A stretch of 64,000 nucleotides of DNA from JBJGXI01 sp045635475 (GTDB lineage: Bacteria > Bacillota > Bacilli > Bacillales > Amphibacillaceae), in assembly GCF_045635475.1 (NCBI RefSeq), contig NZ_JBJGXI010000027.1:1-64000 (forward strand), given 5' to 3'. Under the pieces are notes generated by a model, which worked only from the letters and a program-made list of their open reading frames with translations, made no database searches and was not told the DNA's origin. Position numbers and translations under genes: made by a program. Shown piece by piece: positions 35,388 to 44,485 of the stretch (the first letter of the stretch is position 1; every line of letters begins with the position of its first letter).

Positions 35388-35420
35388 TAGACCTAAACGC
35401 TACTGCAGCGTTTAGGTCTA
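35388..35420 (+). terminator. terminator of gene 34129
   Basis: Perfect 13-bp stem TAGACCTAAACGC, 7-base loop, then TTTTCTC, directly after the stop. Confidence 0.85.
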
Positions 35421-35432
35421 TTTTCTCAACTA

Positions 35433-35546
35433 AGTCAATTTCATAATTACTTAATTAATCAGTTTAGAGCCACATATAGTTTGGGAAAGTTCTAACCCAA
35501 CTATTGTGAATATAAATTGCGAAGAATCAGTATTATTAAATTGACT
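35433..35546. repeat. miniature repeat, AGTCAA family (type copy, 114 bp)
   Basis: Inverted ends AGTCAATTTCATAAT and ATTATTAAATTGACT match at 14 of 15 positions. The interior (CATATAGTTTGGG, CCAACT, AATCAGTATTATTA) is shared with 6639-6756. No open frame lies inside, so this would be a non-autonomous element if mobile. Confidence 0.7.
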
Positions 35547-35581
35547 AAACTATAAGATTATTTGAATTAATGATCTAACAA

Positions 35582-36283
35582 TTACTGTTGCGACATCTGC
35601 AAATGATGCCTACGGTAATAATACAACACCTCTGGAATATTGTCCGCCTTCACTCCATTCATAATAAACTTTCTAATAAACTCATAATCTGCTGCTTTCC
35701 CATAATTCCTTGTATAGCCACCTAAACGATCAAAAGCATGTGCGCGAAATAGCAAGGTTCCATGGGCCATGCAATGCCACCCCTTTTTATATACCTCTAA
35801 AATAGCATCTCCATATTGCATCCAGTTAGAAGCATCACTCAACCCTTGAAGGACACCATCTTTTACATCGATAAATTCAGCATATTGCGCGCCAACCATA
35901 TCCACGTTTGGATTTTCTTTAAGAAAAGATATTTCTCTCTCTATTCGTTTAGAGTGCGAAAGATCATCAGAATCCTGTAATGCAATAAATTCACCCCTAC
36001 TCAGGAACATGCCAAAAGTAGTTGCGCCTTCATGACCTATATTCCAAGGTAATGCTATACCAGTTATTCGGTCCTTCATCCCATCATTTTCTTTTATTAC
36101 TTTACTTCTAAATGCTTCGAAGACTTTCATCGTGTTATCACTTGATGCATCATCTATTAAAATAATTTCGACATTTTGATACGTTTGCGCTATTAAGCTA
36201 TCAAGACACTCGTCTAAATATTGCTCTCTATTGAAGCTTGTCACCACAATGCTAACAAGTCCCGCTTCTCGTTGTATACTCAT
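35582..36283 (-). CDS. family 2 glycosyltransferase
   Basis: A 233-residue GT-A enzyme: GLVSIVVTSFNREQYLDECLDSLIAQTYQNVEIILIDDAS, metal-binding DSDD in ALQDSDDLSHSKRI, and WHCMAHGTLLFRAHAFDRLGGY. It is cytoplasmic. Last gene of a three-gene minus-strand run with the two TPR-containing transferases. The ATG follows AGGAGGAAGGC. Donor sugar unknown. Confidence 0.85.
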   Translation of the reverse strand: MSIQREAGLVSIVVTSFNREQYLDECLDSLIAQTYQNVEIILIDDASSDNTMKVFEAFRSKVIKENDGMKDRITGIALPWNIGHEGATTFGMFLSRGEFIALQDSDDLSHSKRIEREISFLKENPNVDMVGAQYAEFIDVKDGVLQGLSDASNWMQYGDAILEVYKKGWHCMAHGTLLFRAHAFDRLGGYTRNYGKAADYEFIRKFIMNGVKADNIPEVLYYYRRHHLQMSQQ

Positions 36284-36329
36284 GCCTTCCTCCTATCACC
36301 TAACGATTTTTACCACTTTGAGATCTTAG

Positions 36330-38396
36330 CTAGCTTCTGTAATCCTTAATAACATCACGGTATATTTGTGTGTATGCCAAAGCCATTCTTTTTGATGTGA
36401 AATGATTTGCTACATACTCACGAAGAAGCTTTGGATGTGGATAACGTGCGTGTAAGACCTTTGTTACCATTTCATCTACGGAGCTACAAACTAATTCTGG
36501 AAAGCCGTTCAACACCTCTGAAACAGCACCATTATCAAGTCCAAGCACCGGCGTTCCGCAAGCCATGGCCTCCACCATAACCAATCCAAATGCTTCTTGG
36601 CAATTTGTTGGAAACAGCACACATTTCGCATATTTAAGCAAATCCTGCTTCTGTTGGCCACTAACAGCCCCTACGTACTCGATATTTGGATTTTTCATTA
36701 TTCTATCTTGAAACTCCTCCACAAACTCCTTGCTTGTGGAGATTGGTCCTGCAATTTTCAGCTTCACATTTGCTTTTTCACAAACATCTAAAGCAAAATG
36801 CAATCCCTTTTGTTTCGCCAGTCGACCAAGATAAAGGTAGTATTCTTCCTTTTGCTCCGAGAATTGATATTCCTTTAAATCTATTCCATTGTGTACATAA
36901 TAGCCCATTCCACCGCCTATTGTTTGCAGCATACGATTACTCACATAAGTAGGATATTTTGTACCATTATTCATGTAATTGTGGAGGGAACAAATTGTTG
37001 GAAGCTTGAAGTCTTCTTTTCCTATAGAGGATAGATGCGTGTGATCGTGGATTATATCCACTGATTGAGGTAGTAGAAGCTTTACTTGTTTAATCACTTC
37101 ATCTAATCTCCAGATTCCCTCGTGCTGATAGGGGATGAGCGTTGCGCTCGTTTTACTGCCTTTCGGTGCAAACAAGTAGACATGATGTCCAAGCCTCACT
37201 AGCTCTTCGGTTAAATCAAAAACCACCTTTTCGACACCACCATAATCCATGGGAGGAACCGGATAAATATCTGGTGCTACTTGAACAATGGTTAGCGGCT
37301 TGAATCTAGATCGAAAGCTTTCCATCAATGGAGTCTCGGGCACCTGTTTAAGGAAGTACCTTGTTATTTCAAAATACTCCTTTGCTTTCTCGGAGTCTCC
37401 TAAATGCTCACAACAAATAAACAATTGGAAATACGGAAACCATAATGAAATCGTATTGCCCTTCTCACTTGTCTTGCTCTCCATTTTGACAGCCTGCTCA
37501 TACCAAAAAACAGCCTTCTTCCAATCCTTGCCCTTCATCCATAAGTAGCCAATCATAGAACAGACATCAGAGTGTGGAGGCTCATCATAAAAAGATTGCA
37601 GCAAAGTCCAAATTGCCTCTTCACTATTACCACTTAAGGCATGCGCATCTGCTAGCCTAAAGGTTGCTTCTCGTTTATCGTTTATCGACTCTGACTGTTG
37701 GAGAAGGTATGCTTCAAATAGCTTGATAGACCTTTCATACTCCCCTCTCACATATAGTTCATTAGCATGATTGTATAGCTCTTGTGGCAACATCTCATTT
37801 GCCCAATCTCCTTGATTAGGAAGAGCGGCCGCCCCATCCTGATCCTTTCCCCATTGTTTGCATACACAAGGAACCACTCTAATATCACTATAGCCAAATT
37901 CAAGATTCAAAATATATAAAGGCAGTTGTCCAATAGGCAATGATGTTTCCAACCACTCTGCAGACATTTTTTTATTTCGAATAAGATGTGGCCAATGATA
38001 GATGGATCTACTAAAACGATAGTCATCCTGATCTTTCGTATAATCAGCATAGCGAAATGCCCATACATCTATCTTTTCGTTCTGTATCAAGCTGTCTATT
38101 TCCTTAAAAATACGCTCTTCAAATACTTGATCAGGATCGATCGCTAGAAGCCAGTCTGGATTCGTCTTCATCGCTTCTTCCCAGCATAGCTTTCTTCTTG
38201 CTGAATAAGGTTGGAATGACTTATCTTGAAAGGGCACTATTTTTACTTTTTCACTGGAAATGCTCGGCTTAGTACCTTCGTCATGAACGATAATAATCTC
38301 ATCGACATATTGGTCTAAATGTTCCATTACATCATCTAGATAGCTATTGGATATTTCATCGATTACGATCATTGCCGTTATTTTAGAAACTTTCAA
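36330..38396 (-). CDS. three-module glycosyltransferase: GT2-like, TPR, GT4
   Basis: A 688-residue fusion. Residues about 1-190 are a GT2-like domain (ITAMIVIDEISNSYLDDVME, LLAIDPDQVFEERI with DPD). About 200-345 are TPR-type helices (YNHANELYVRGEYERSIKLF; AVFWYEQAVKMESK). About 360-688 are a GT4 enzyme (VAPDIYPVPPMDYGGVEKVV, YLGRLAKQKGLHFALDV, the E-x7-E motif in EAFGLVMVEAMACGTPV). The GT4 half is closely related to that of gene 38471. The TTG start after AAGAGGTGTAACT is preferred; the ATG at 38435 lies inside a miniature repeat and has no ribosome site. It could add two different sugars in sequence. Confidence 0.8.
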   Translation of the reverse strand: MKVSKITAMIVIDEISNSYLDDVMEHLDQYVDEIIIVHDEGTKPSISSEKVKIVPFQDKSFQPYSARRKLCWEEAMKTNPDWLLAIDPDQVFEERIFKEIDSLIQNEKIDVWAFRYADYTKDQDDYRFSRSIYHWPHLIRNKKMSAEWLETSLPIGQLPLYILNLEFGYSDIRVVPCVCKQWGKDQDGAAALPNQGDWANEMLPQELYNHANELYVRGEYERSIKLFEAYLLQQSESINDKREATFRLADAHALSGNSEEAIWTLLQSFYDEPPHSDVCSMIGYLWMKGKDWKKAVFWYEQAVKMESKTSEKGNTISLWFPYFQLFICCEHLGDSEKAKEYFEITRYFLKQVPETPLMESFRSRFKPLTIVQVAPDIYPVPPMDYGGVEKVVFDLTEELVRLGHHVYLFAPKGSKTSATLIPYQHEGIWRLDEVIKQVKLLLPQSVDIIHDHTHLSSIGKEDFKLPTICSLHNYMNNGTKYPTYVSNRMLQTIGGGMGYYVHNGIDLKEYQFSEQKEEYYLYLGRLAKQKGLHFALDVCEKANVKLKIAGPISTSKEFVEEFQDRIMKNPNIEYVGAVSGQQKQDLLKYAKCVLFPTNCQEAFGLVMVEAMACGTPVLGLDNGAVSEVLNGFPELVCSSVDEMVTKVLHARYPHPKLLREYVANHFTSKRMALAYTQIYRDVIKDYRS

Positions 38397-38423
38397 AGTT
38401 ACACCTCTTTCTTTATCCAATCG

Positions 38424-38467
38424 AGTCAATTTCATAATTACCCAAAATCAGGATTATGAAATTGACT
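38424..38467. repeat. minimal miniature repeat (44 bp hairpin)
   Basis: A perfect 15-bp inverted repeat, AGTCAATTTCATAAT and its complement, with a 14-base centre. It is the shortest member of the family and sits between two co-directional transferase genes, where it would form a hairpin in the transcript. Confidence 0.7.
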
Positions 38468-38470
38468 AAA

Positions 38471-40000
38471 TCACATTAATCTTTGCTCAAGTAGCACTTT
38501 ATTGTGTAATATTTTGCTATCATTTGGAACAAACTGGCGTGCTAACTCGTTGTGACTGTATGCTTTCTTAAAGTCGCCTACCTGATAATAGCTGACACAC
38601 AACTCTAAATGAGGGATCCATGTCCAGCTATCTTCATCATACATGGCGTCCTTTTCGGTGGGTCTATTTAAATCCGCGGCAAGTTCATACCAGAAAATTG
38701 CTTGATACAGCTTATTTTCTAGCCGATTACAATATCCTAAAAAGCAACAGCTCTCTGCTCTCGGAATATCATAGAGAAAAGAACGAAAGATGTAATCGAT
38801 CGCTTTCTTAGTATTCCCCGCATGTTGATAAAGCTTTGCTAGTTCGAAACATGCTCTTACCTTGTATAACGAACTACTGTCAGCTAATGCCAAGCAAGAC
38901 TCAAATTGCTCGACCGATTTTTCCATTTCATTATAATCCCTCATTAATTCCGCATAGCTAAACCGATCTTTCAAACTTACTTTTTCCCCATTTTTGATTT
39001 GTTTTTCTAAACCAAGAACAGAAGATTTATCATAAATGGGCGGGATTTTTTCGTTAACAATTTTTTCATAAATGCTTTCATATCGATCTGTCATGATTTC
39101 CCTGGAAAAATGTTTAGCAACATAGTCACGAAGCTCTTGCGGTTCTGGAAAAGACTGTTTTAGCACTTTTTCTGTCATCATATCCGTGTTATCACAAATA
39201 AGTTCTGGAAATTGCTTTAGCACCTCGGAAACAGAGCCATTATTAAAAGCAACAACAGGTGTTCCGCATGCCATTGCTTCCACCATAACAAGACCGAATG
39301 GCTCTCTCCATTCAATAGGAAACAAGAGACAATTGGCGTTCTTTAATATCTCTTGTTTTTCTAATCCTCCAACTTCTCCAATGTAGTGAATATTTTTATT
39401 TGCTTTCATCACCGGCTCTACGTTTAATGAGAAATATTCCGTATTAAAAATTGGTCCTGCTATGATGAGCTTCTTCTTTGTCTTGACCGCGATCTCTAAA
39501 GCATGATGGATTCCCTTTTTTTCACTAACCTCCCCTAAGAAAAGCAGATAATCCTGCTTCTTATCATGAAAGCTATATTCTTGCAAATCAATGCCGTTAT
39601 ACACACAATATCCCTTACCCTTGCCAACATCCTCCAGTGCGCGATTACTAATGTAAACGGGATAACGGGGAAATGTACTGTAATTGATATGAATCGTACT
39701 TACTGTCGGGACAGATAAGGTGAGCTTATCTAGCTCGGAAAATTGTGTATGGTCATGAATAATATCAATGGAGGGGGGTAACGTATTTTGCACAAAATCC
39801 GCTATCTGTTCAGGATTTGATCCTTCATGCTCATAAGGGATAACGGTGGCGCTTGACCTACTTCCTTTAGGCGCATAAAGATAGACTTCATGCCCACGCT
39901 CCACCAACTCTTCCGTTAAACAATATACCACTCTTTCAATCCCTCCGTATTTAGTCGGTGGGACTGGTAGAGCATCCGTCGATACTTGAACAATACGCAT
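38471..40000 (-). CDS. glycosyltransferase GT4 with C-terminal TPR
   Basis: A 509-residue protein. Residues 1 to about 325 are a GT4 enzyme (MRIVQVSTDALPVPPTKYGGIERVVY, LLFLGEVSEKKGIHHALEIA, EPFGLVMVEAMACGTPVVAFNNGSVSEVL). The remainder is TPR-like (FELAKLYQHAGNTKKAIDYI; AIFWYELAADLNRP; SYYQVGDFKKAYSHNELARQF), closely matching the TPR tail of gene 40331. The ATG at 40000 is nine bases after AAAGGAGG; a longer start is not supported. First gene of the run 38471-36330-35582. Confidence 0.85.
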   Translation of the reverse strand: MRIVQVSTDALPVPPTKYGGIERVVYCLTEELVERGHEVYLYAPKGSRSSATVIPYEHEGSNPEQIADFVQNTLPPSIDIIHDHTQFSELDKLTLSVPTVSTIHINYSTFPRYPVYISNRALEDVGKGKGYCVYNGIDLQEYSFHDKKQDYLLFLGEVSEKKGIHHALEIAVKTKKKLIIAGPIFNTEYFSLNVEPVMKANKNIHYIGEVGGLEKQEILKNANCLLFPIEWREPFGLVMVEAMACGTPVVAFNNGSVSEVLKQFPELICDNTDMMTEKVLKQSFPEPQELRDYVAKHFSREIMTDRYESIYEKIVNEKIPPIYDKSSVLGLEKQIKNGEKVSLKDRFSYAELMRDYNEMEKSVEQFESCLALADSSSLYKVRACFELAKLYQHAGNTKKAIDYIFRSFLYDIPRAESCCFLGYCNRLENKLYQAIFWYELAADLNRPTEKDAMYDEDSWTWIPHLELCVSYYQVGDFKKAYSHNELARQFVPNDSKILHNKVLLEQRLM

Positions 40001-40110
40001 TTCATAGATCCTCCTTTTAAAAAAAGTCACCAAACTATATAAAAGTGCCTTTTAAAATTCTACTACTACATTCTATCGATAGATATTCATTAGTTTACAC
40101 GTGGTTTTTT

Positions 40111-40138
40111 TATTATATGAAGCGCCCCCACCATAAGT
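40111..40138 (-). promoter_or_regulatory. putative SigK-like promoter of the 38471 run
   Basis: Minus strand AC, 17 bases, CATATAATA, about 110 bases before the ATG at 40000. Spacing is one base longer than in the best cases. Confidence 0.35.
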
Positions 40139-40262
40139 GTTGCAAGCGAAAGCCCGTTTTTGCCATTGATGGTCTTCCTAATACAACTGGTCGCTAGCCT
40201 AGCAATCTAGCGGATAGTTGCTTCTATAAATGGGATAAAGTTTGATTTACGCGTTACCAATC

Positions 40263-40289
40263 ACTCATCCCTTTACTAGTCATATATTA
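40263..40289 (+). promoter_or_regulatory. putative SigK-like promoter of gene 40331
   Basis: AC, 16 bases, CATATATTA, ending 41 bases before the GTG start. The same CATATATTAG word with the same spacing precedes gene 42344. The rest of 40001-40330 shows nothing recognisable. Confidence 0.55.
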
Positions 40290-40330
40290 GCAATGATAAC
40301 TAATTATTATATTTAAAAAGAGGTGATGTT

Positions 40331-41398
40331 GTGATAACAATTAGTCTATGTATGATTATGAAGAATGAAGAAGATACCCTACGAAACTGTTTGCATTCTG
40401 TTAAGGATATTGCAGATGAAATGATAATTGTCGACACTGGTTCAACGGATCGATCAAAGGAAATTGCTCGTGAATTCACCGATAAAATGTATGACTTTGA
40501 ATGGATTAATGACTTTGCCGCTGCTAGAAACTATTCCTTCAAACAAGCAACAAAGGATTATATCCTCTGGCTTGATGCAGATGATGTGTTACTTGAGGAT
40601 GACCAAAAGAAGCTTCTTGCGCTTAAGAAGGACTTAGACAGCGCTGTCGATTCCGTAACAATGATATACGATTATAGCTTTGATGAATTCGGAAATGTGA
40701 CATTAAGCCTGCGAAGAAACCGCTTAGTAAAAAGAAGTCAAAAATTCAAATGGCATGGCTATGTACATGAATATTTAGCGGTGCGGGGGGAAATAATTGA
40801 CCCTGACATTCACGTTACCCACAAGCGCATTCACCATTCATCCGGAAGAAATCTACAGATATATGAAAGTAAATTGGACCAAGGGGAAAAATTCACCCCT
40901 AGAGATTACTATTATTATGCAAATGAGTTATTTGATAACCAGCATCATAGTAAAGCGATAAAAATGTATCATACCTTTCTCAGCATGGAGGAAGGATGGA
41001 TGGAGGATAAAATTGCTGCGTGTGGAAAATTAGCAGACTGTTACAGTAAAGTCGGAGAATTTGAAAAACAGAAAAACGCTATCTTCAAATCGTTTGATTA
41101 CGATGTACCACGCCCAGAGCATTGCTGTCGTTTAGGCTATATTTTTCTTAGTAAACAACAATACCACTTAGCTATATTTTGGTATGAACAAGCTGTAAAA
41201 TTCCAAAAGCCTGAAGGGAATTGGGGATTTTTCCATGAGGCATATGCCACCTGGCTGCCTCATATAAACCTGTGTATTTGCTACTATTATTTAGGCGATT
41301 TCCAAAAAGCATATGACCATAATGAGGTCGCTCGAAAATTCCGCCCTGAGGATAAGGATGTGTTACACAATAAGCAGTTACTAAAAAGCAAGCTCTAA
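40331..41398 (+). CDS. glycosyltransferase GT2 with C-terminal TPR
   Basis: A 355-residue protein. Residues 1 to about 185 form a GT2 domain (ISLCMIMKNEEDTLRNCLHSV, IVDTGSTDRSKEIA, metal site WLDADDVLLEDD). The rest is TPR-like (YYYYANELFDNQHHSKAIKMY; AIFWYEQAVKFQKPEG; YYLGDFQKAYDHNEVARKF). The first domain resembles SunS-type peptide glycosyltransferases, which start sugar chains on protein side chains, so it is a candidate for priming Thr residues of the collagen tracts; this is inference. The GTG start follows AAGAGGTGATGTT. Confidence 0.83.
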   Translation: MITISLCMIMKNEEDTLRNCLHSVKDIADEMIIVDTGSTDRSKEIAREFTDKMYDFEWINDFAAARNYSFKQATKDYILWLDADDVLLEDDQKKLLALKKDLDSAVDSVTMIYDYSFDEFGNVTLSLRRNRLVKRSQKFKWHGYVHEYLAVRGEIIDPDIHVTHKRIHHSSGRNLQIYESKLDQGEKFTPRDYYYYANELFDNQHHSKAIKMYHTFLSMEEGWMEDKIAACGKLADCYSKVGEFEKQKNAIFKSFDYDVPRPEHCCRLGYIFLSKQQYHLAIFWYEQAVKFQKPEGNWGFFHEAYATWLPHINLCICYYYLGDFQKAYDHNEVARKFRPEDKDVLHNKQLLKSKL

Positions 41399-41410
41399 TT
41401 ATATGTAATA

Positions 41411-41438
41411 GAAGGGGATTTATAAGCTTATCCCCTTC
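41411..41438. terminator. bidirectional terminator
   Basis: Perfect 9-bp stem GAAGGGGAT/ATCCCCTTC with a 10-base loop between the convergent genes 40331 and 41456. Confidence 0.7.
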
Positions 41439-41455
41439 ATGATTTTTCTCACAAA

Positions 41456-42202
41456 TTATGCTCCATGATTACCTTGCTCCCTCGCAATTAAATCATCTAG
41501 GCTTTTTTTATAACGTTGCTGAACAAGAAGCGTTTCCTTCTCAATTTCTGCAGCATAATTGTTCGTCCCCATATTACGATGAACACGATACCGTGTAAGC
41601 GGCTGATCTAAGAAGGAAATAGCATACGTTAATATCATCCTTATCCATAAATCATAATCATTCGCATAACGTAATGAATCGTCAAACATGCCCACATCTT
41701 GAAATAGTGCTTTTTTTATCATTATCGTTGAGCCATTAATTGTACATCCTGCTTTAAGGCTCTTGTAAAATGCTAACTTATTTGGAAAGCTAACGTTACA
41801 TTTAGACATCGTTACGCGACTTCTACCATTAATGAGACTAAAATTCGTATAAGATATTTGAGCATCCTGCTTCTTCATGAAAGCTAGTTGCGTTTCCACC
41901 TTTTCAGGAAGGAATTCATCATCAGAGCTTAACCATACCACGTACTCCCCCGCCGCACGTCTGATCCCTTCATTTAACGCAGTGGCGGTACCACCATTGC
42001 TCTTTTTTACATAAGTAATGAAATTCCTAAAGGGAGCAATTTTATCCACGTATCGCGTCGATCCATCATCAACCACGATGATCTCAATGTTCTGATAGGT
42101 CTGTTGCAGCGCACTCGTTATTGCTTTCCCTACATATTTACAGTTATAAAACGGGATGATGATCGATACCTTGCTTCGAAAAGGACTTTCGTTATCTGTC
42201 AT
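41456..42202 (-). CDS. family 2 glycosyltransferase
   Basis: A 248-residue GT-A enzyme: KVSIIIPFYNCKYVGKAITSALQQTYQNIEIIVVDDGST, metal motif SSDDEF in VVWLSSDDEFLPEKV, and MFDDSLRYANDYDLWIRM. Soluble. It follows AGGAGGTTTAAATA and is transcribed away from gene 42344. Typical chain-elongating enzyme of surface glycans; specificity unknown. Confidence 0.85.
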   Translation of the reverse strand: MTDNESPFRSKVSIIIPFYNCKYVGKAITSALQQTYQNIEIIVVDDGSTRYVDKIAPFRNFITYVKKSNGGTATALNEGIRRAAGEYVVWLSSDDEFLPEKVETQLAFMKKQDAQISYTNFSLINGRSRVTMSKCNVSFPNKLAFYKSLKAGCTINGSTIMIKKALFQDVGMFDDSLRYANDYDLWIRMILTYAISFLDQPLTRYRVHRNMGTNNYAAEIEKETLLVQQRYKKSLDDLIAREQGNHGA

Positions 42203-42288
42203 TATTTAAACCTCCTACATGTCATATCCATTCTTGATAACGATGCTTTATAGTTCACCATATTCGAACGAGTGACTGTTTGTTGTTA

Positions 42289-42315
42289 ACATCTGCCCCA
42301 TTCCTTCATATATTA
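42289..42315 (+). promoter_or_regulatory. putative SigK-like promoter of gene 42344
   Basis: AC, 16 bases, CATATATTA, ending 28 bases before the start codon; same word and spacing as at 40263-40289. Confidence 0.55.
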
Positions 42316-42343
42316 GTAATAAAGCTCATAGGGGGTTATGACG

Positions 42344-44188
42344 ATGTTTGGCAATGATTTTTATTCCTTTAAGAACAATGACAAAATTGTTACAAATAAA
42401 CATATATCTTCAACCATTCAAAATACATTCACCATAGAATTTTGGGCACGGCCAGAAGCCTCTCATGCCGTTAGTATTGCTGGTGCTTTTAAACGACGAT
42501 TTGTGATATCACCAGCATCTGGCGGCGATGCTTCACTTGCTGAACTGGGTGTATCTGTCGGCACAAACGGGGTCACCGTGTATGAACACACCACCAATGG
42601 TTTGTCTCATACATTGATTCATCCCGCTTCAATAAAACTATGGACACATATCGCAGTTGTATATCAAGAAAAAGTACCTTCTCTCTATATGGATGGCCAA
42701 TTTGTGAAAACGAGTACAGCGAGCACAAACAATACAGTAGTACCTTCTGCTGTCTTTGGCGGAATGGATCCGGATAATTTCTACATGGGGGATCTCAAAG
42801 AAATACGGATATGGAATACAGCTAGAACACACGAGCAACTTGCCCAAAACATGCATCGTATTTTCACCGGAAGTGAACCTGGCTTATTTGGTTACTGGAG
42901 GCTTAATGAAGGAAATGGGACAAAGGCTTTTGACCTAACGAAAAATAAAAATAATGGAACGATTACAGTAAGGAGTGCTGCACCTAACCCGGTACCACCG
43001 CCAAATCCAGCCACTCAGCCAAGAAGGAGACGAAATAGAAAGACGGTGAATCATACACCTGCTCCACTCCTAAATGCTACTACACCTAACAATCAAGCGA
43101 ATAACCAGATGAATATCTTATTTACTTTTTTCATTCCAAGTGGTGGTGTGGAAACATTAAATAGGCAACGCTATTATGCTCTTAAAGAGCAAGGCGTTAA
43201 TTGTCATTTCCTTTATACACAATCCGGCACTGGTCTGCAAAATAATACTAATATCCCCGTATTTGTTACGAACAAGGACAAAGTAATCAAAAACACCATA
43301 GTAAAGGGTAACTATTCCGCTATCATCGTTAATTCGGACCTTACTTTGCTAAAAAAAATACGTGAATTTGGTTACAGAGGGATCCTCATCTATGAAAACC
43401 AAGGGTTAGGCTTAAACAAAGAATATGTAGAAGAATATATTCAAACGCACGGTTATCCGATTATAAACGATTACTGTGATGCAATCCTATATCCCAAAAC
43501 CCCTCACCTAGTCCAGGCTTTTAGCAAATACTTTCCGAACAAAAAACAATTTAGCTTTCACAACAGCTTCAATACGAAGGAGTTTCACTATCGTCCCCTT
43601 CCGAAACAAGACCATCCAATTATTGGATGGGTAGGAAGACTAGAAGAAAATAAAAACTGGAGGGATTTCCTAGCGATTGGTGCTAGAATGATCCAAGATA
43701 ATCCCACTATTCAACTATGGATGTTTGAAGACCAAACGTTGTCTACGAAGGAAGAAAGAGCTGCTTTTAAGGCTGAAACGAAGCGACTTCATTTAGGTAG
43801 TAATCTTACGGTTTATACTAATCAACCCCATGCTAAAATGGCTGACCATTTCTCTATAATTGGCGACTCTGGTGGCTTCTTATGCTCAACATCGAAGGTA
43901 GAAGGATTTGGTTATGCGGTGCTAGAAGCGATGATTTGTAAGTGTCCTGTTCTGTCTACTGATTCAGACGGTGTCCGTAGCTTCCTCACACATAACATTA
44001 CAGGAAAATTTTATGCTTTCGGCAATATAGATGAAGCTTTTAATGAAGGTAAGGATCTTATAACGAACAAAGGATTACGAAAAACAATTATTAAAAACGC
44101 TGTTAAGCATATAGAACAACATTTCTCTTCAGAAGCTTATGCAGAAAATTTCTTGAACATGTTGAAACAATTATCACCTAACAACTAA
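42344..44188 (+). CDS. LamG-like lectin domain fused to GT4 glycosyltransferase
   Basis: A 614-residue fusion. Residues about 1-210 are a concanavalin A/LamG-type jelly roll (NTFTIEFWARPEASHAVSI, KLWTHIAVVYQEKVPSLYMDG, GDLKEIRIWNTARTHEQL, FGYWRLNEGNGTKAFDLT), a glycan-binding fold normally found outside cells. A Pro- and Arg-rich linker (PVPPPNPATQPRRRRNRK) follows. Residues about 260-614 are a GT4 enzyme (FFIPSGGVETLNRQRYYAL, IGWVGRLEENKNWRDFLAI, SKVEGFGYAVLEAMICKCPV). There is no signal peptide, so it acts in the mother-cell cytoplasm, perhaps docking on the growing spore glycan. ATG at 42344 lies eight bases after GGGGG. Confidence 0.82.
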   Translation: MFGNDFYSFKNNDKIVTNKHISSTIQNTFTIEFWARPEASHAVSIAGAFKRRFVISPASGGDASLAELGVSVGTNGVTVYEHTTNGLSHTLIHPASIKLWTHIAVVYQEKVPSLYMDGQFVKTSTASTNNTVVPSAVFGGMDPDNFYMGDLKEIRIWNTARTHEQLAQNMHRIFTGSEPGLFGYWRLNEGNGTKAFDLTKNKNNGTITVRSAAPNPVPPPNPATQPRRRRNRKTVNHTPAPLLNATTPNNQANNQMNILFTFFIPSGGVETLNRQRYYALKEQGVNCHFLYTQSGTGLQNNTNIPVFVTNKDKVIKNTIVKGNYSAIIVNSDLTLLKKIREFGYRGILIYENQGLGLNKEYVEEYIQTHGYPIINDYCDAILYPKTPHLVQAFSKYFPNKKQFSFHNSFNTKEFHYRPLPKQDHPIIGWVGRLEENKNWRDFLAIGARMIQDNPTIQLWMFEDQTLSTKEERAAFKAETKRLHLGSNLTVYTNQPHAKMADHFSIIGDSGGFLCSTSKVEGFGYAVLEAMICKCPVLSTDSDGVRSFLTHNITGKFYAFGNIDEAFNEGKDLITNKGLRKTIIKNAVKHIEQHFSSEAYAENFLNMLKQLSPNN

Positions 44189-44218
44189 AACACAAACTAA
44201 ACAACCATAGTCCTAAGA

Positions 44219-44429
44219 AAACCGCAGAGCATCGTTTAGAAACGTACGGACTGGGACTCGATACAATAAAATCACTTGTTTCTGCGGTGTATATTCATTA
44301 CAGCTTTCCTTAGTGCGATTACTCGCTCTCGTGTCATGAGGTGAGGGAAGTCTCGCTAGTCCCTGGCGCTCGGAGCTGGCCGTGGCTAATGCTTAACGTT
44401 ATCCACATTTAGTATATTTTGTAATTTCC
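44219..44429. repeat. dispersed repeat containing 99-bp direct repeat copy A
   Basis: Bases 44331-44429 (GTGTCATGAGGTGAGGGAAG ... TTTCC) differ from 56096-56194 at only four positions and point the same way. The preceding part (CGCAGAGC...GTACGGACTGG, and CTTTCCTTAGTGCGATTACTC) is shared with 55950 and with the first 260 bases of the window. No gene in 44189-44485. Confidence 0.8.
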
Positions 44430-44438
44430 CGGCAACAA

Positions 44439-44474
44439 AAAAGTAGTGACCATTCCTTTATGGTTACTACTTTT
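44439..44474 (-). terminator. galU operon terminator
   Basis: Stem AAAAGTAGT(G)ACCAT with its complement and T run on the minus strand, 12 bases beyond the galU stop. It ends the eight-gene operon that starts at 52055. Confidence 0.8.
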
Positions 44475-44485
44475 GCGTTAATTGT

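Noticed and set aside
38397..38435. Longer N-terminus of the three-module transferase from the ATG at 38435
   Set aside because: That ATG lies in the arm of a miniature repeat with no ribosome site, whereas the TTG at 38396 has GAGGTG at a suitable distance.
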